A DNA stretch of 64,000 nt from Methylomusa anaerophila (GTDB lineage Bacteria; Bacillota; Negativicutes; Sporomusales; Sporomusaceae), in contig NZ_AP018449.1 in the NCBI RefSeq assembly GCF_003966895.1, positions 1,123,424 through 1,187,423 of the forward strand, in the 5' to 3' direction. This document shows positions 24,601-33,816 of the stretch, in pieces. Both the position numbers and the translations under genes were made by a program. Numbering within the stretch: position 1 is the first letter of the stretch; every line of letters starts with the position of its first letter. A model generated the notes under the pieces. It was not told the origin of the DNA. It was given only the letters and a program-made list of their open reading frames with translations, and made no database searches.

Positions 24601-25189
24601 CGCCAAAAAAATCATAGGCCAGGATGGCGCCTGTCTCCACATCGCGGGTATATACGGGAGTATCCTGCCAGGATGCGTGCAGCAGGCTTCCCGGCTTTGG
24701 ATTCATTACCCGGCCGTCGGGCGAGCCGTTATAGAACCGATCCGGGAATATCTGATAGATAACGGCGTCTTTCATCCACGCCGGCGTCTTGGCCTCCGGC
24801 CGGTAGACGGAAATTTGATACGACTGCGGCCGCGAATCGGTGATCAGCCCCAGGCCCCCCAGCTCTTCGCTGTTGTTCCCATAATAATAAGTCTGGCTGC
24901 CCTGCCTGATTATAAAGTAATACCAGAGGTGACCGGGTTCATCCGGCGCAGTAATGGAAGTTTCGTACCACTGGCGCCCGGATGCTTCTTCCCGGGTTAC
25001 TACCATGACTTTTAAGCTCTCGCCGGTCCGGTCCCGCCATGTGCGCAATATAACGGCGTCAGCGGTTGCTGAAAACTCCTGTCTGTCTATACTTAGCCTT
25101 AAAGTAATGGTTGAACGACAAGAAGCAGCCCCAAAAGGGCTGCGGTAGCGTAAATCCTGAGAGTCATGCATTATTGCGTGGTATCCCAT
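21677..25189 (-). CDS. Bifunctional alpha-amylase-type (GH13) / 4-alpha-glucanotransferase (GH77) fusion
   Basis: One 1170-residue polypeptide joins two glycogen-active enzymes. Residues of about 1-130 form a starch-binding-like beta domain. The GH13 barrel (about 135-590) has IYQIFPDRF, GWRLDVADE (nucleophile Asp near 355), LIGEVWE (acid Glu near 383) and GTHDVPR (Asp near 460), as in neopullulanase or maltogenic enzymes. From about residue 685 a MalQ domain begins with GVLLHPTSLPGRYGIGDLG and contains IARMDHFRG (nucleophile), IAEDLGVIT and YTGTHDNNT. Both active sites look intact. ATG 25189 is preferred because GGGAGG lies nine bases upstream; an earlier ATG at 25231 overlaps glgP. It is the last gene of the glycogen operon and should process maltodextrins left by glycogen phosphorylase. 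Confidence 0.92.
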   Translation of the reverse strand: MGYHAIMHDSQDLRYRSPFGAASCRSTITLRLSIDRQEFSATADAVILRTWRDRTGESLKVMVVTREEASGRQWYETSITAPDEPGHLWYYFIIRQGSQTYYYGNNSEELGGLGLITDSRPQSYQISVYRPEAKTPAWMKDAVIYQIFPDRFYNGSPDGRVMNPKPGSLLHASWQDTPVYTRDVETGAILAYDFFGGNLAGVIKKLPYLKELGITAIYFNPLFDAPSNHKYDTGDYKTIDPMFGDNALFAELCAQAQAMGIYVILDGVFSHTGSDSLYFNKEGNYPGVGAYQSPASPYYSWYRFSAYPDGYESWWGIDTLPNVNETDPSYIRYIIAAEDSVLKHWLRLGAKGWRLDVADELPSEFIARFRQALKEQDPDAVLIGEVWEDASRKVAYGELRQYFSGDHLDSVMNYPFRQTVLNFLLGCMDGETVQRVLMNLYENYPQENFYAAMNVIGTHDVPRILTLLGEAPAEVQQTKLAAFKHKLTPEQRSKGIARLKLAVLWQMTFPGAPCVYYGDEAGLEGYSDPLNRRPYPWGREDTRLVAWYKQMIALRHQYTVLRSGHWLPLLAQGDAYGYARRLTGGRDVFGRLVADNTAIVLLNRNPIETVHIDLDLNHLIGDQLYAYDLLNNDEKIPFTENGHLVLDLKPLAGMLLAADKEEHPRPGDRMSGVLLHPTSLPGRYGIGDLGDAAFQFVDFLQTAKQRLWQVLPLNPTGFGESPYQCPSAFAGNPLLLSPDRMIERGWLTRPEVDAAFAAEKFPDSYIDFARVKAWKERLFRQAFTRFRQQPKPESYQSFVTTHGDWLEDYALFMALRQRFAGGKWNLWDAAIAGRQAEARRQYKQELAGEIEYHFFLQYAFWQQWGELKTYANGKGIRLLGDLPLFVAHDSADVWAKPELFNLDKQGNPAAVAGVPPDYFSATGQLWGNPLYRWDVMAGDDYAWWRRRLEVIFTVVDIARMDHFRGLESYWEIPAGEKTAVKGRWVSGPGEKFFRVIGRYFENLPLIAEDLGVITPAVNRIKNQFAFPGMQVLQFGFGDGAAAPALPYNHSRNSVVYTGTHDNNTLLGWWREVQKDNLCLQNIVLDHLKQLHLGEDNSETGVCEQLVRLACMSRADTVILPLQDVLLLGGEARMNRPGTVGGNWRWRFREGDLTPAVAGRLAGWTEFGGRG

Positions 25190-25223
25190 TGGTGACGACC
25201 TCCCAGAAGTAGAACTGCCTGGC

Positions 25224-27704
25224 CTAATCATCCAGTAAACAGGCGGGAGAGGAATATTGCCTGCCGCCTACCCGGACAACAAGAGGCTTAATTTTCCAGA
25301 TACCGATAGCGTATTCGGATATCGTCCGGTCGGTGGAAAAGCGTCCGGAAAAAGCAATATTATTAATTGATAATTTTCTCCAGCTGCTCTGATTTTTATA
25401 AAACTCATTGATACGGTTCTGAGCACTGATATAGGTCCCGAAATCTTTCAGGACAAAGTATTCGTCATTGGTCCGGATCAGCGAGTGGTAGATGGCGTCA
25501 AACTCGTCGAAACCTACGGGGAAGAACCCGTTTGTCAGTTGGTCTACCAGCATCTTGATCCGCTTGTCGCTGTGGTAAAGATCAAGCACGTTATAGCCGC
25601 CCTGAGTATAGTAACGGATTACCTCGTCGGCCGTTAGCCCGAAAACAATGATATTTTCGGCGCCAACCTCATCCCGCATTTCAATGTTGGCGCCATCCAG
25701 CGTACAGATGGTAACCGCCCCGTTCATCATGAATTTCATATTGCCGGTACCTGACGCTTCTTTGCTGGCGGTGGAAATTTGCTCACTGACATCCGCCGCC
25801 GGTATAATCAGTTCCGCCAGGGATACGCTGTAGTTTTCCAGGAAGACTATCTTGATCTTATTCTTAACCAGCGGATCTTTGTTCACCATTCCGGCTAAAG
25901 TAGTAATAAGCTTTATTGTCCGTTTAGCCAAATGGTAGCCCGGAGCCGCCTTACCGCCAAAGATAAAGGTACGCGGCGCAATATCAAGATCGGGGCTTTC
26001 CTTCAGTCTGTTGTACAAATCCATAATATGCAGGACGTTGAGGGTTTGGCGCTTATAAGCATGAATGCGCTTTACATGCACGTCAAATATGGAGTCAACA
26101 TCAACTGTGATGCCGTTATGATCCTTAATATACTTGGCAAGAACCTCCTTATTATGGCGCTTTACCTGGGCTATTTTCTCCTGGAAAACGGCATCCCCGG
26201 CATATTTGTGCAGATTGGTAAGGTCGGTAGGATGAGCCAGCCAGCTAAAACCGATCGTATCGGTAATTAAAGCGGCTAGCTGGGGATTGGCATTAGCCAG
26301 CCAGCGGCGGTGGGTTACCCCATTGGTTTTATTGTTAAACCGGTAAGGATAGAATTCGTGGAAATTGGCCATTACTTGCTTCTTCAATATCTCCGAATGA
26401 ATTTTCGCCACGCCGTTAACGCTGTGACTGCCAACCACGGCCAAATGGGCCATATGCACATAGCCATCGGCAATAATGGCCATGCGCCGGATTTTTTCCC
26501 ACTCACCGGGATACCGCTGCCAAAGAGCGGCGCAATAGCGTTTATTGATTTCCTCTACAATCATGTAGATACGCGGCAATAAACATTTGAACATATCTAT
26601 GGGCCATTTTTCCATAGCTTCCGGCAGTATGGTATGATTTGTATAGGATACCGTATTCACGGTAATGTGCCAGGCTTCTTCCCAGGATAACCCCTCTTCA
26701 TCAATGAAGACGCGCATTAGTTCCGGAATGGCCAGTGCCGGATGGGTATCATTAATATGGATGGAAATGTATTCATGGAATTTGGTTATGGAATTATATG
26801 CTTCACAGTGATTCTTCATGTAGCGCCGCACAATGCTGGCGATACCTGCCGCTACGAAGAAATACTGCTGTTTTAGCCTTAAGATCCGTCCTTCTTGATA
26901 GTTATCATCAGGATACAGTACTTGCGTGGTAGCTTCCACATTATATTTATACTCCACCGCTTTAAGGTAATCGCCTTTACTGAAGGAAGAAAAGTCGAAT
27001 TCATCAGCTTCGGCGCTCCAAAGCCGCAGCGTGTTTACCGTTTCACAGTTATAGCCAACCACCGGGACATCATAAGGCACGGCCCGGACCGGTTCATAAT
27101 TTTCATGATAAAAAATACATTGGCCCTCGTGAGTTTCCATCCGGACGTTGCCGCCAAATTTCACGGTAACGGCCCGGTCGGCCTTCCGTACCTCCCAGAC
27201 GTATCCGTCCTCGAGCCAGTTGTCCGGAAGTTCCACCTGGTACCCATTGATGATTTTTTGTTCGAACAGACCATGACGGTAACGGATGCCGCAGCCATGA
27301 CCGGGAAACTGCAGGGCAGCCAGCGAATCAAGAAAACATGCCGCCAACCGCCCTAAACCGCCATTGCCCAGGCCGGCATCCGGCTCCAGCGCCTCCAGTT
27401 CTTCCAGGCTGATTCCCATCTCGGCCAGTCCCTGGCGGCAGATATCTTTTATGCCCAAGTTGAAAAGATTATTGACCAGCAATTTTCCCAGCAGGAACTC
27501 CATAGAAAAGTAATAGACCTGCTTCTCCCCGCTATAGCGGTATTGCTTGTTGGTTTGGTACCAGCGCTTGCTGATGTGGTCCCGGATCAGACTGGCCAGG
27601 GCGATATATTTGTCTTTGGGGGACGAGTCGTCCAGACTTTGCCCAAACAAGGTTTGCAGTTTATCCACAAATTCCGTTTTGAACTCTTCGGTAGTTTTGA
27701 ACAT
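25224..27704 (-). CDS. glgP: Glycogen/maltodextrin phosphorylase
   Basis: GlgP releases glucose-1-phosphate from alpha-1,4-glucan ends in the cytoplasm. The 826-residue protein has the N-terminal DHISKRWY and YYFSMEFLLGKLL segments, EPDAGLGNGGLGRLAACFLD, and the pyridoxal-phosphate lysine motif EASGTGNMKFMMNGA followed by TLDGANIEM. Length is normal for the family. The start is placed at ATG 27704, just after GGGGGT; the frame continues to 27776 without a better site. It follows glgA by 76 bases and precedes the GH13-GH77 fusion, so degradative and synthetic genes share the operon. Confidence 0.96.
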   Translation of the reverse strand: MFKTTEEFKTEFVDKLQTLFGQSLDDSSPKDKYIALASLIRDHISKRWYQTNKQYRYSGEKQVYYFSMEFLLGKLLVNNLFNLGIKDICRQGLAEMGISLEELEALEPDAGLGNGGLGRLAACFLDSLAALQFPGHGCGIRYRHGLFEQKIINGYQVELPDNWLEDGYVWEVRKADRAVTVKFGGNVRMETHEGQCIFYHENYEPVRAVPYDVPVVGYNCETVNTLRLWSAEADEFDFSSFSKGDYLKAVEYKYNVEATTQVLYPDDNYQEGRILRLKQQYFFVAAGIASIVRRYMKNHCEAYNSITKFHEYISIHINDTHPALAIPELMRVFIDEEGLSWEEAWHITVNTVSYTNHTILPEAMEKWPIDMFKCLLPRIYMIVEEINKRYCAALWQRYPGEWEKIRRMAIIADGYVHMAHLAVVGSHSVNGVAKIHSEILKKQVMANFHEFYPYRFNNKTNGVTHRRWLANANPQLAALITDTIGFSWLAHPTDLTNLHKYAGDAVFQEKIAQVKRHNKEVLAKYIKDHNGITVDVDSIFDVHVKRIHAYKRQTLNVLHIMDLYNRLKESPDLDIAPRTFIFGGKAAPGYHLAKRTIKLITTLAGMVNKDPLVKNKIKIVFLENYSVSLAELIIPAADVSEQISTASKEASGTGNMKFMMNGAVTICTLDGANIEMRDEVGAENIIVFGLTADEVIRYYTQGGYNVLDLYHSDKRIKMLVDQLTNGFFPVGFDEFDAIYHSLIRTNDEYFVLKDFGTYISAQNRINEFYKNQSSWRKLSINNIAFSGRFSTDRTISEYAIGIWKIKPLVVRVGGRQYSSPACLLDD

Positions 27705-27780
27705 TAACTTTCTACCCCCTTTACACGTCTTTCCGGCTATTATCCGAAATAGGATCGAAACTGGATAAACTTGCACTTGG

Positions 27781-29226
27781 CTATTGCTGCTCCGGCCCTT
27801 TAAGTCCGGTATACAATTCTACATACTTAAGGGCGGAATTATGCCAGCTAAAATCGGCGCGCATGGCGTTTTTCATAATCTTGGCCCATGTTTTGTGGTC
27901 CTTATACAGTTCCACCGCCTGCTCAAGGGTATAAAGCATGTCGTGGGCATTATAATTGGCAAAGTTAAACCCGTTTCCTTCTCCTGTCTCTTTATCGTAA
28001 GCCAGCACCGTATCTTTCAGGCCCCCCACTTCCCTGACGACAGGCAGGCTGCCGTAACGCAGGGCGATAAGCTGGCCGATGCCGCACGGCTCAAAGCGGG
28101 ACGGCATGAGGAATAAATCAGAGCCGGCGTAGATTTTGCGGGACAGCGAGTCGGTAAAGCCGATATTTGCCGACACCTGGCCGGGGTAACGCCAGGCGGC
28201 GTCCAGGAATATATGCTGATAATGCGCCTCCCCGCTTCCCAGTACCACCAGTTGAACATCCAGCGCCAGTATTTCGTCCAGCACCCGCGCCACCAGGTCA
28301 AAACCCTTGGGGCTGACCAGACGGGACACGATGCCGATGAGGGGAATATTCTTATTTACCGGCAAGCCCAGCGCCGCCTGCAGCTTTACCTTATTTTCCA
28401 GCCTTTTGGTGGTGCCGCGCCAGTTGTAGTTTACAAAAATTTCCCCATCAGCGGCCGGATCGTAAATCTCGTAATCAATACCGTTTACAATCCCATGGAG
28501 ATCACGCTGCCGCTTGCGCAGAAAACCGTCCAGTTGTTCGCCAAAGTACGGTGTTTGTATTTCCTGAGCGTAGGAACAGCTTACAGTCGTGATCAGATCG
28601 CTAAATGCCAGCGCCCCTTTCAGGAAGTTTACACAGCCGTGGAATTCCAGCCCGTCATTGGTAAACACAGTATCTGTGAGGCCCATAAGGTCTTCCAGCA
28701 CTTCCCGCGGGAATATTCCCTGATAGGCCAGATTATGAATGGTATGAATGGTGTATAGCCCTTCAACGCCAGGATATTGCTCATATTGAGTCTTAACCAG
28801 CGGTGCAATGACTCCCGTTTGCCAGTCATGGCAATGGAGAATGTCCGGCTGCCAGTCAAGGTGGGGTATGAGAGTCAAAACAGCGCGGCCAAAGTAGGCG
28901 AACCGCTCGGCCTCATCATAATAACCGTATACACCGGGCCGCTTAAAATATTGTTCATTGTCGATGAAATACCAGTGTATTCCCTCCTGCTCAAGCTCAA
29001 ACAGGCCGCAGTACTGTTTGCGCCATCCGACCGGAACCGTCAGTGTGGTCACAAGTGTCATCTTTTCGCGAAAGTGTTCGGGAATATCACCATATCTGGG
29101 CAGGATTACCCTGACGTCAACTCCATGCTTTACAAGTTCCTTGGGTAGTGAGCCGACTACATCCCCTAAACCGCCGGTTTTTACAAAAGGTGCTGCCTCA
29201 GAGGCTACAAACAATACTTTCACCAT
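27781..29226 (-). CDS. glgA: Glycogen synthase (ADP-glucose)
   Basis: GlgA (GT5) transfers glucose from ADP-glucose to the growing glucan. The 481-residue protein starts MVKVLFVASEAAPFVKTGGL, containing the ADP-glucose-binding KTGGL motif. It also has ILHCHDWQTGVI, the inter-domain VSRLVSPKGFD, and the acid/base region MPSRFEPCGIGQL with the conserved EPCGIGQL. Length is normal. Its ATG comes one base after the stop of glgD, so translation is coupled. Confidence 0.96.
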   Translation of the reverse strand: MVKVLFVASEAAPFVKTGGLGDVVGSLPKELVKHGVDVRVILPRYGDIPEHFREKMTLVTTLTVPVGWRKQYCGLFELEQEGIHWYFIDNEQYFKRPGVYGYYDEAERFAYFGRAVLTLIPHLDWQPDILHCHDWQTGVIAPLVKTQYEQYPGVEGLYTIHTIHNLAYQGIFPREVLEDLMGLTDTVFTNDGLEFHGCVNFLKGALAFSDLITTVSCSYAQEIQTPYFGEQLDGFLRKRQRDLHGIVNGIDYEIYDPAADGEIFVNYNWRGTTKRLENKVKLQAALGLPVNKNIPLIGIVSRLVSPKGFDLVARVLDEILALDVQLVVLGSGEAHYQHIFLDAAWRYPGQVSANIGFTDSLSRKIYAGSDLFLMPSRFEPCGIGQLIALRYGSLPVVREVGGLKDTVLAYDKETGEGNGFNFANYNAHDMLYTLEQAVELYKDHKTWAKIMKNAMRADFSWHNSALKYVELYTGLKGPEQQ

Positions 29227-29227
29227 A

Positions 29228-30349
29228 CTAAATCACTGTCCCCTTTTCAATTACAATCGGATGATTCAGTTCCCCTTTCAGTTTCTTCCCTTCGGTTATG
29301 TGTACATCTTTGTCGCAAATAACGTTCTCCAGCACCACACCGGGTCCGATTTCCCCTTTTTGCATAATGATGCTGTTGATAACCTTAGCATTTTTATGAA
29401 TCTGTACACCCCGGAATAAAATACTGTTCTTTACCGTACCGGCCACTACCGAACCGTTGGCAATGAGGGCTGCCTGCACGTTGGCGCTTTGCTGGTATTT
29501 GGCCGGAGCTTCATCCTTTACCTTGGTATAAATAGTCCCGTACTCAAAAAATAATTCCTGGTAAACTTCCGGTTTCAATAAATCCATGCTATGGCGGAAA
29601 TAACTCTGGATAGAATGAATTCTGGCCACATTGCCCGGAAAAGGATAACCATAAATTTGGAAATTGCCAAGGTTGTTTTGAAAACAATCCCTTACCAGGT
29701 TGGTCCCGCCCCGGGATATGGCCGCGTCGATTAATTCCACCAGCAGCTCCCTTTCCATAAAATACATATCTAAAGCCAGTTTGTTAAAACGGGGTTTTAC
29801 CGGGTAGATCTCCATATCGGTAATACGCCCCTCGCTGTCTGTTTCCACTACTGTCGCGTTGGCCAAATCCTTATCGGGGTGGTTGTGGCAGTCTTTGTAC
29901 AGAACGGTAATGTCGGCTTTTTTCTCCTGGTGAAAATCGTAAACCAGCCGGTAATCCATGTTGCATACGGTACCGGTGCCGGACAAAAGCACATATTGTT
30001 GCCGACTGGCGCGGATGTAATCCAGATTATTATGGACATCCGCCAGATCGCCGGCCAGTCCCGTCCAGCCGCAGGAAGCGCTGATTGACGGCAGTATGAA
30101 CAAGCCGTCCCGTTTGCGGGCCAAATCCCACTCTTTGCCTGAACGCAGATGATCCATAAGCGACCGGTAATTACCTGTAGCCAAAATCCCTACATTGGTA
30201 ATACCGGAATTTATCATATTGGACAAGATAAAATCGATCAACCGGTACCGACCGGCAAAAGGCAATGCAGCCAGCGGCCGAAACCGGGTCATTTCCCGCA
30301 GCATACTGTCGTTTTCAAAGGTATTGATAAAACCCATAATGCTTTTCAA
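29228..30349 (-). CDS. glgD: Glucose-1-phosphate adenylyltransferase, GlgD subunit
   Basis: GlgD is the non-catalytic or weakly catalytic partner of GlgC in Firmicutes; together they form ADP-glucose. The 373-residue protein starts MKSIMGFINTFENDSMLREM, typical of GlgD, and keeps AALPFAGRYRLIDFILSN. It lacks the GGxGxRLxxLT pyrophosphorylase loop seen in both GlgC proteins here. A left-handed helix domain follows (IHKNAKVINSIIMQKGEI). It lies 18 bases after glgC1 and directly before glgA. Confidence 0.94.
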   Translation of the reverse strand: MKSIMGFINTFENDSMLREMTRFRPLAALPFAGRYRLIDFILSNMINSGITNVGILATGNYRSLMDHLRSGKEWDLARKRDGLFILPSISASCGWTGLAGDLADVHNNLDYIRASRQQYVLLSGTGTVCNMDYRLVYDFHQEKKADITVLYKDCHNHPDKDLANATVVETDSEGRITDMEIYPVKPRFNKLALDMYFMERELLVELIDAAISRGGTNLVRDCFQNNLGNFQIYGYPFPGNVARIHSIQSYFRHSMDLLKPEVYQELFFEYGTIYTKVKDEAPAKYQQSANVQAALIANGSVVAGTVKNSILFRGVQIHKNAKVINSIIMQKGEIGPGVVLENVICDKDVHITEGKKLKGELNHPIVIEKGTVI

Positions 30350-30367
30350 ATGACAGCCCTCCCTTTG

Positions 30368-31600
30368 CTAATGGCCGCCAAAGGGCGGCGTACTATGGTC
30401 GCGGCTTAGCACAGCATTGCGCTTGATTTTCGTATCACTGGTTATCACCATATTGTCACTGATTAAAGTAATGCCGGAAAACCAAGCCTCCGAAGCCTGC
30501 CCTTCACCGTCATCACCCAAACCGATTTGCACTTTGTTTTCCAGTACTGTTTTACGGCCGATGATAGCCTTTCTGACTATGGTATCCCGTCCGACTGCGG
30601 CATACGGCATGATAATGGAATCTTTAATCTTAGCCCCCGGGCCTATATAAACACCGGGAAAAACCACTGAATTCTCCACCTGGCCGAAAATGCGGCAGCC
30701 TTCACTGATCAGCGAGCATTGGACCTGGGCACCTTCAGCCAGGTATTGAGGGGGAAGGGCAGGGTTAACCGAGTATATCCGCCAGTTGGGATCATGTAAA
30801 TCAAAAGCCGGCTGGTCCCCGAGCAGATCCATATTGGCTTCCCAAAAGCTTTCCACCGTACCCACATCTTTCCAGTATCCTTGAAAACGGTAGGCGTAGA
30901 GACGTTCTCCTCCGGCCAGCATCCGGGGTATGATATTTTTTCCAAAATCTTTGCTGGAACTTGGATCGGCGGCATCATGGACGAGATACATTTTCAGTGT
31001 CTGCCATTTGAAGACATAAACCCCCATGGATGCTAAATTATTCTTAGGATTTTTGGGCTTTTCCTCAAACTCGGCAATTTGGTCGTCAGCGGCCGTATTC
31101 ATAATGCCGAACCGGCCGGCCTCGTTCCAGGGAACTTCAATAACAGCAATGGTAACGTCGGCATTTTTCTCTTTATGGTAATCCAGCAGCAGGGAATAAT
31201 CCATCTTATAAATGTGGTCGCCGGATAAAATCATTACATATTCCGGCTCGAACAAGTCAATGAAATTCAAATTCTGATAGATAGCGTCCGCCGTGCCCTT
31301 GTACCATTCACCGCCTTTTTCCTGCACATAAGGCGGCAAAACAAAAACCCCGCCGTTTTTCCGGTCCAGATCCCAGGCGCTGCCAATACCGATATAAGAG
31401 TGCAGCGCCAGCGGCTGGTACTGAGTCAGCACCCCCACCGTGTCGATGCCGGAGTTGTAACAATTACTTAAGGAAAAATCAATGATGCGGTACTTGCCGC
31501 CAAAAGGTACTGCCGGCTTGGCCAGCTTTTTTGTAAGCAGTCCCAGCCGGCTCCCCTGCCCGCCGGCCAGAATCAGAGCGACGCATTCTTTGGTTCGCAT
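30368..31600 (-). CDS. glgC: Glucose-1-phosphate adenylyltransferase, first copy (glgC1)
   Basis: GlgC makes ADP-glucose from ATP and glucose-1-phosphate, the committed step to glycogen. The 410-residue protein has [48 protein letters not shown], the glucose-phosphate site [13 protein letters not shown] and [11 protein letters not shown], and a C-terminal beta-helix. It is in the usual glgB-glgC-glgD-glgA order. A second GlgC of very similar sequence lies upstream, so this operon has two catalytic copies. Confidence 0.95.
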   Translation of the reverse strand: MRTKECVALILAGGQGSRLGLLTKKLAKPAVPFGGKYRIIDFSLSNCYNSGIDTVGVLTQYQPLALHSYIGIGSAWDLDRKNGGVFVLPPYVQEKGGEWYKGTADAIYQNLNFIDLFEPEYVMILSGDHIYKMDYSLLLDYHKEKNADVTIAVIEVPWNEAGRFGIMNTAADDQIAEFEEKPKNPKNNLASMGVYVFKWQTLKMYLVHDAADPSSSKDFGKNIIPRMLAGGERLYAYRFQGYWKDVGTVESFWEANMDLLGDQPAFDLHDPNWRIYSVNPALPPQYLAEGAQVQCSLISEGCRIFGQVENSVVFPGVYIGPGAKIKDSIIMPYAAVGRDTIVRKAIIGRKTVLENKVQIGLGDDGEGQASEAWFSGITLISDNMVITSDTKIKRNAVLSRDHSTPPFGGH

Positions 31601-31644
31601 ACCGTTCCCCTCTCCTTATTGCGGCTGCGTGTACGCTGTTTGGG

Positions 31645-33564
31645 CTATTCAGATGATGCAGAATTGAGTATGATATGTTCCGGTCGGAGATAAATGGTAG
31701 CCAGAGGCGGTAAAGTAAGCTCAACAGAAGTTTGCCGGTTGTGCCAAGGCGTCTCCTCAACCTTGATTGCGCCGGCGTTGGTTTGCCCCGATCCGCCGTA
31801 AATCTGCCAATCGCTGTTAAATACTTCCCGGTAACAAGCGGCCGGCGGCACGCCGATACGGTAACCATGCCGGACTACCGGCGTAAAGTTACAAATAACA
31901 ATAATAACATCCGCGGCTTTTTCTCCCTGGCGCATAAAAGCAATAACGCTATGGCTGTAGTCCTGACAATCAATCCAGTTGAAACCCTGCCAGTCCCGGT
32001 CATTTTGCCAAAATGCCGGCGACTCAAGATAAAAATGATTGACATCCCGGACATAACTGTGGAGTTTCCCATGCATTTCGTAGCTTAAAAGATGCCAGTC
32101 CAAACTGTCCCGGTAATTCCACTCGATAAACTGTCCGAATTCCCCGCCCATGAACAACAGTTTCTTTCCCGGGTGGGCCATCATATAGCCGTAAAAGGCC
32201 CGCAAGTTGGCAAACTTCTGCCAGTAGTCCCCCGGCATTTTATCTAACAGCGACCTTTTTCCATGCACCACTTCATCGTGGGACAGCGGCAGGACAAAGT
32301 TTTCCGAAAATGCATACATAAAAGAAAAGGTGACTAAATTGTGATTCCATTGGCGATAAATGGGATCGTGCTCCATATAGCGGAGCATATCGTTCATCCA
32401 GCCCATATTCCATTTAAAATTAAAACCAAGCCCGCCCAGGTAAGTTGGGTGAGTAACCAGCGGCCAGGCCGTGGAATCTTCGGCAATAATCAGCGCCGCC
32501 GGAAAGTTGGCAAAAACCGTTTCGTTCAGTTTGCGCAAAAACTGAATGCCTTCCAAGTTTTCCGACCCGCCATACCGGTTGGGAACCCACTCGTCTTCCG
32601 GCCGGGCGTAGTTTAGGTACAGCATGTTGGCCACGGCGTCAATTCTAAGGCCGTCAATATGATAAACCTCAAACCAGAAAAAAGCGTTGGCAATGAGAAA
32701 ACTCATAACTTCCGGCCGTCCCAAATCAAAATTTAAAGTTCCCCACTGCCGGTTTTCCGCTCGCCATGATTCGCCGTATTCGTACAAAGCCGTACCGTCA
32801 AAGCGGGCCAAACCGTGGGCATCTTTGCAAAAATGACCGGGAACCCAATCCAGGATAACGCCAATACCATGCTGGTGGCAGCAGTCGACGAAATACATGA
32901 AATCCGCCGGCGGGCCGTAACGGCTGGTTACAGCGTAGTAGCCCGTAGCCTGGTACCCCCATGAGCCGTCGAAGGGATACTCCACAACCGGCATTAACTC
33001 AATATGCGTATAGCCCATCTTCTTGGCGTAGGCAGGCAACGCTTCGGCCAGTTCCCGATAACTTAGCATTTGCCGCTCCGCGTTCAGTTTCCATGATCCC
33101 GGGTGAACCTCATAAATGTTCATCGGACTGGCATAAGGAGAACAGTTCCGCTTATCCTGCAGCCAGGCTGCATCCTGCCAGTTATAGCTGTTTAAATCGC
33201 AGACGGCGGAGGCTGATTTCGGTCTGCACTCAGCGGCAAAGGCATACGGGTCGGCCTTATGCAGCAGTTCGCCCCATTGGGTCTCAATTTCGTATTTATA
33301 TATGTCACCGGCTTTCAGATGGGGAATAAATCCAGCCCAAACACCACACTGGCTTATACGCTGCAAAGCATGGTCATCACCACACCACTGGTTAAAATCG
33401 CCGATAACTTTAACTTGGACGGCGTTGGGAGCCCACACGGCGAACCGGGTTCCGTCCACGCCGTTCTGCCGGACAAGATGCGCTCCCAGCAATTGATAAC
33501 TCCTGAAATTGGTGCCTTCATGAAATAAATACAAATCGTGTTCGCTTAGCGGTGGTGTTAACAT
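31645..33564 (-). CDS. glgB: 1,4-alpha-glucan branching enzyme
   Basis: GlgB introduces alpha-1,6 branches in glycogen. The 639-residue GH13 enzyme has an N-terminal CBM48 domain (GTRFAVWAPNAVQVKVIGDF), then YTHIELMPVVEYPFDGSWGY, the nucleophile region GLRIDAVANML, the acid IIAEDSTAWP and LPLSHDEVVHGK. Length and order are standard. AGGA lies before the ATG at 33564. It stands between the two glgC copies, 45 bases before glgC1 and about 250 bases after glgC2. Confidence 0.96.
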   Translation of the reverse strand: MLTPPLSEHDLYLFHEGTNFRSYQLLGAHLVRQNGVDGTRFAVWAPNAVQVKVIGDFNQWCGDDHALQRISQCGVWAGFIPHLKAGDIYKYEIETQWGELLHKADPYAFAAECRPKSASAVCDLNSYNWQDAAWLQDKRNCSPYASPMNIYEVHPGSWKLNAERQMLSYRELAEALPAYAKKMGYTHIELMPVVEYPFDGSWGYQATGYYAVTSRYGPPADFMYFVDCCHQHGIGVILDWVPGHFCKDAHGLARFDGTALYEYGESWRAENRQWGTLNFDLGRPEVMSFLIANAFFWFEVYHIDGLRIDAVANMLYLNYARPEDEWVPNRYGGSENLEGIQFLRKLNETVFANFPAALIIAEDSTAWPLVTHPTYLGGLGFNFKWNMGWMNDMLRYMEHDPIYRQWNHNLVTFSFMYAFSENFVLPLSHDEVVHGKRSLLDKMPGDYWQKFANLRAFYGYMMAHPGKKLLFMGGEFGQFIEWNYRDSLDWHLLSYEMHGKLHSYVRDVNHFYLESPAFWQNDRDWQGFNWIDCQDYSHSVIAFMRQGEKAADVIIVICNFTPVVRHGYRIGVPPAACYREVFNSDWQIYGGSGQTNAGAIKVEETPWHNRQTSVELTLPPLATIYLRPEHIILNSASSE

Positions 33565-33765
33565 AGTTTAATTCCTGCTTTCTATTTTGATGAAAAAACA
33601 ACCGTTATCTTTATCCTTCGTAAAGTACGAAACTACGCTTTCGAAGAACTTATACCTTCTGTTATGTATTGCTGTGTGGTGATTTATATCTAGCAATTTA
33701 TTCCAAATTCCACTTATAAATAATAATTCGCCATGGATTTTAAAATTCCTGTTACTAACAAATTT

Positions 33766-33795
33766 TACCTGCCGAAACAAGTTTTCCGGCAGGTA
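33766..33795 (-). terminator. Hairpin between glgC2 and glgB
   Basis: TACCTGCCG pairs with CGGCAGGTA. It lies 22 bases past the glgC2 stop. It lacks a clear T-run on the minus strand, so it may be an attenuating or mRNA-processing hairpin that lowers glgB readthrough rather than a full terminator. Confidence 0.5.
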
Positions 33796-33816
33796 TATTA
33801 ACCAGTTACCCAGTGT

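Noticed and set aside
33568..33780. 70-codon minus-strand frame between glgC2 and glgB
   Set aside because: It has no ribosome site, an odd composition and includes a hairpin; it is taken as non-coding.
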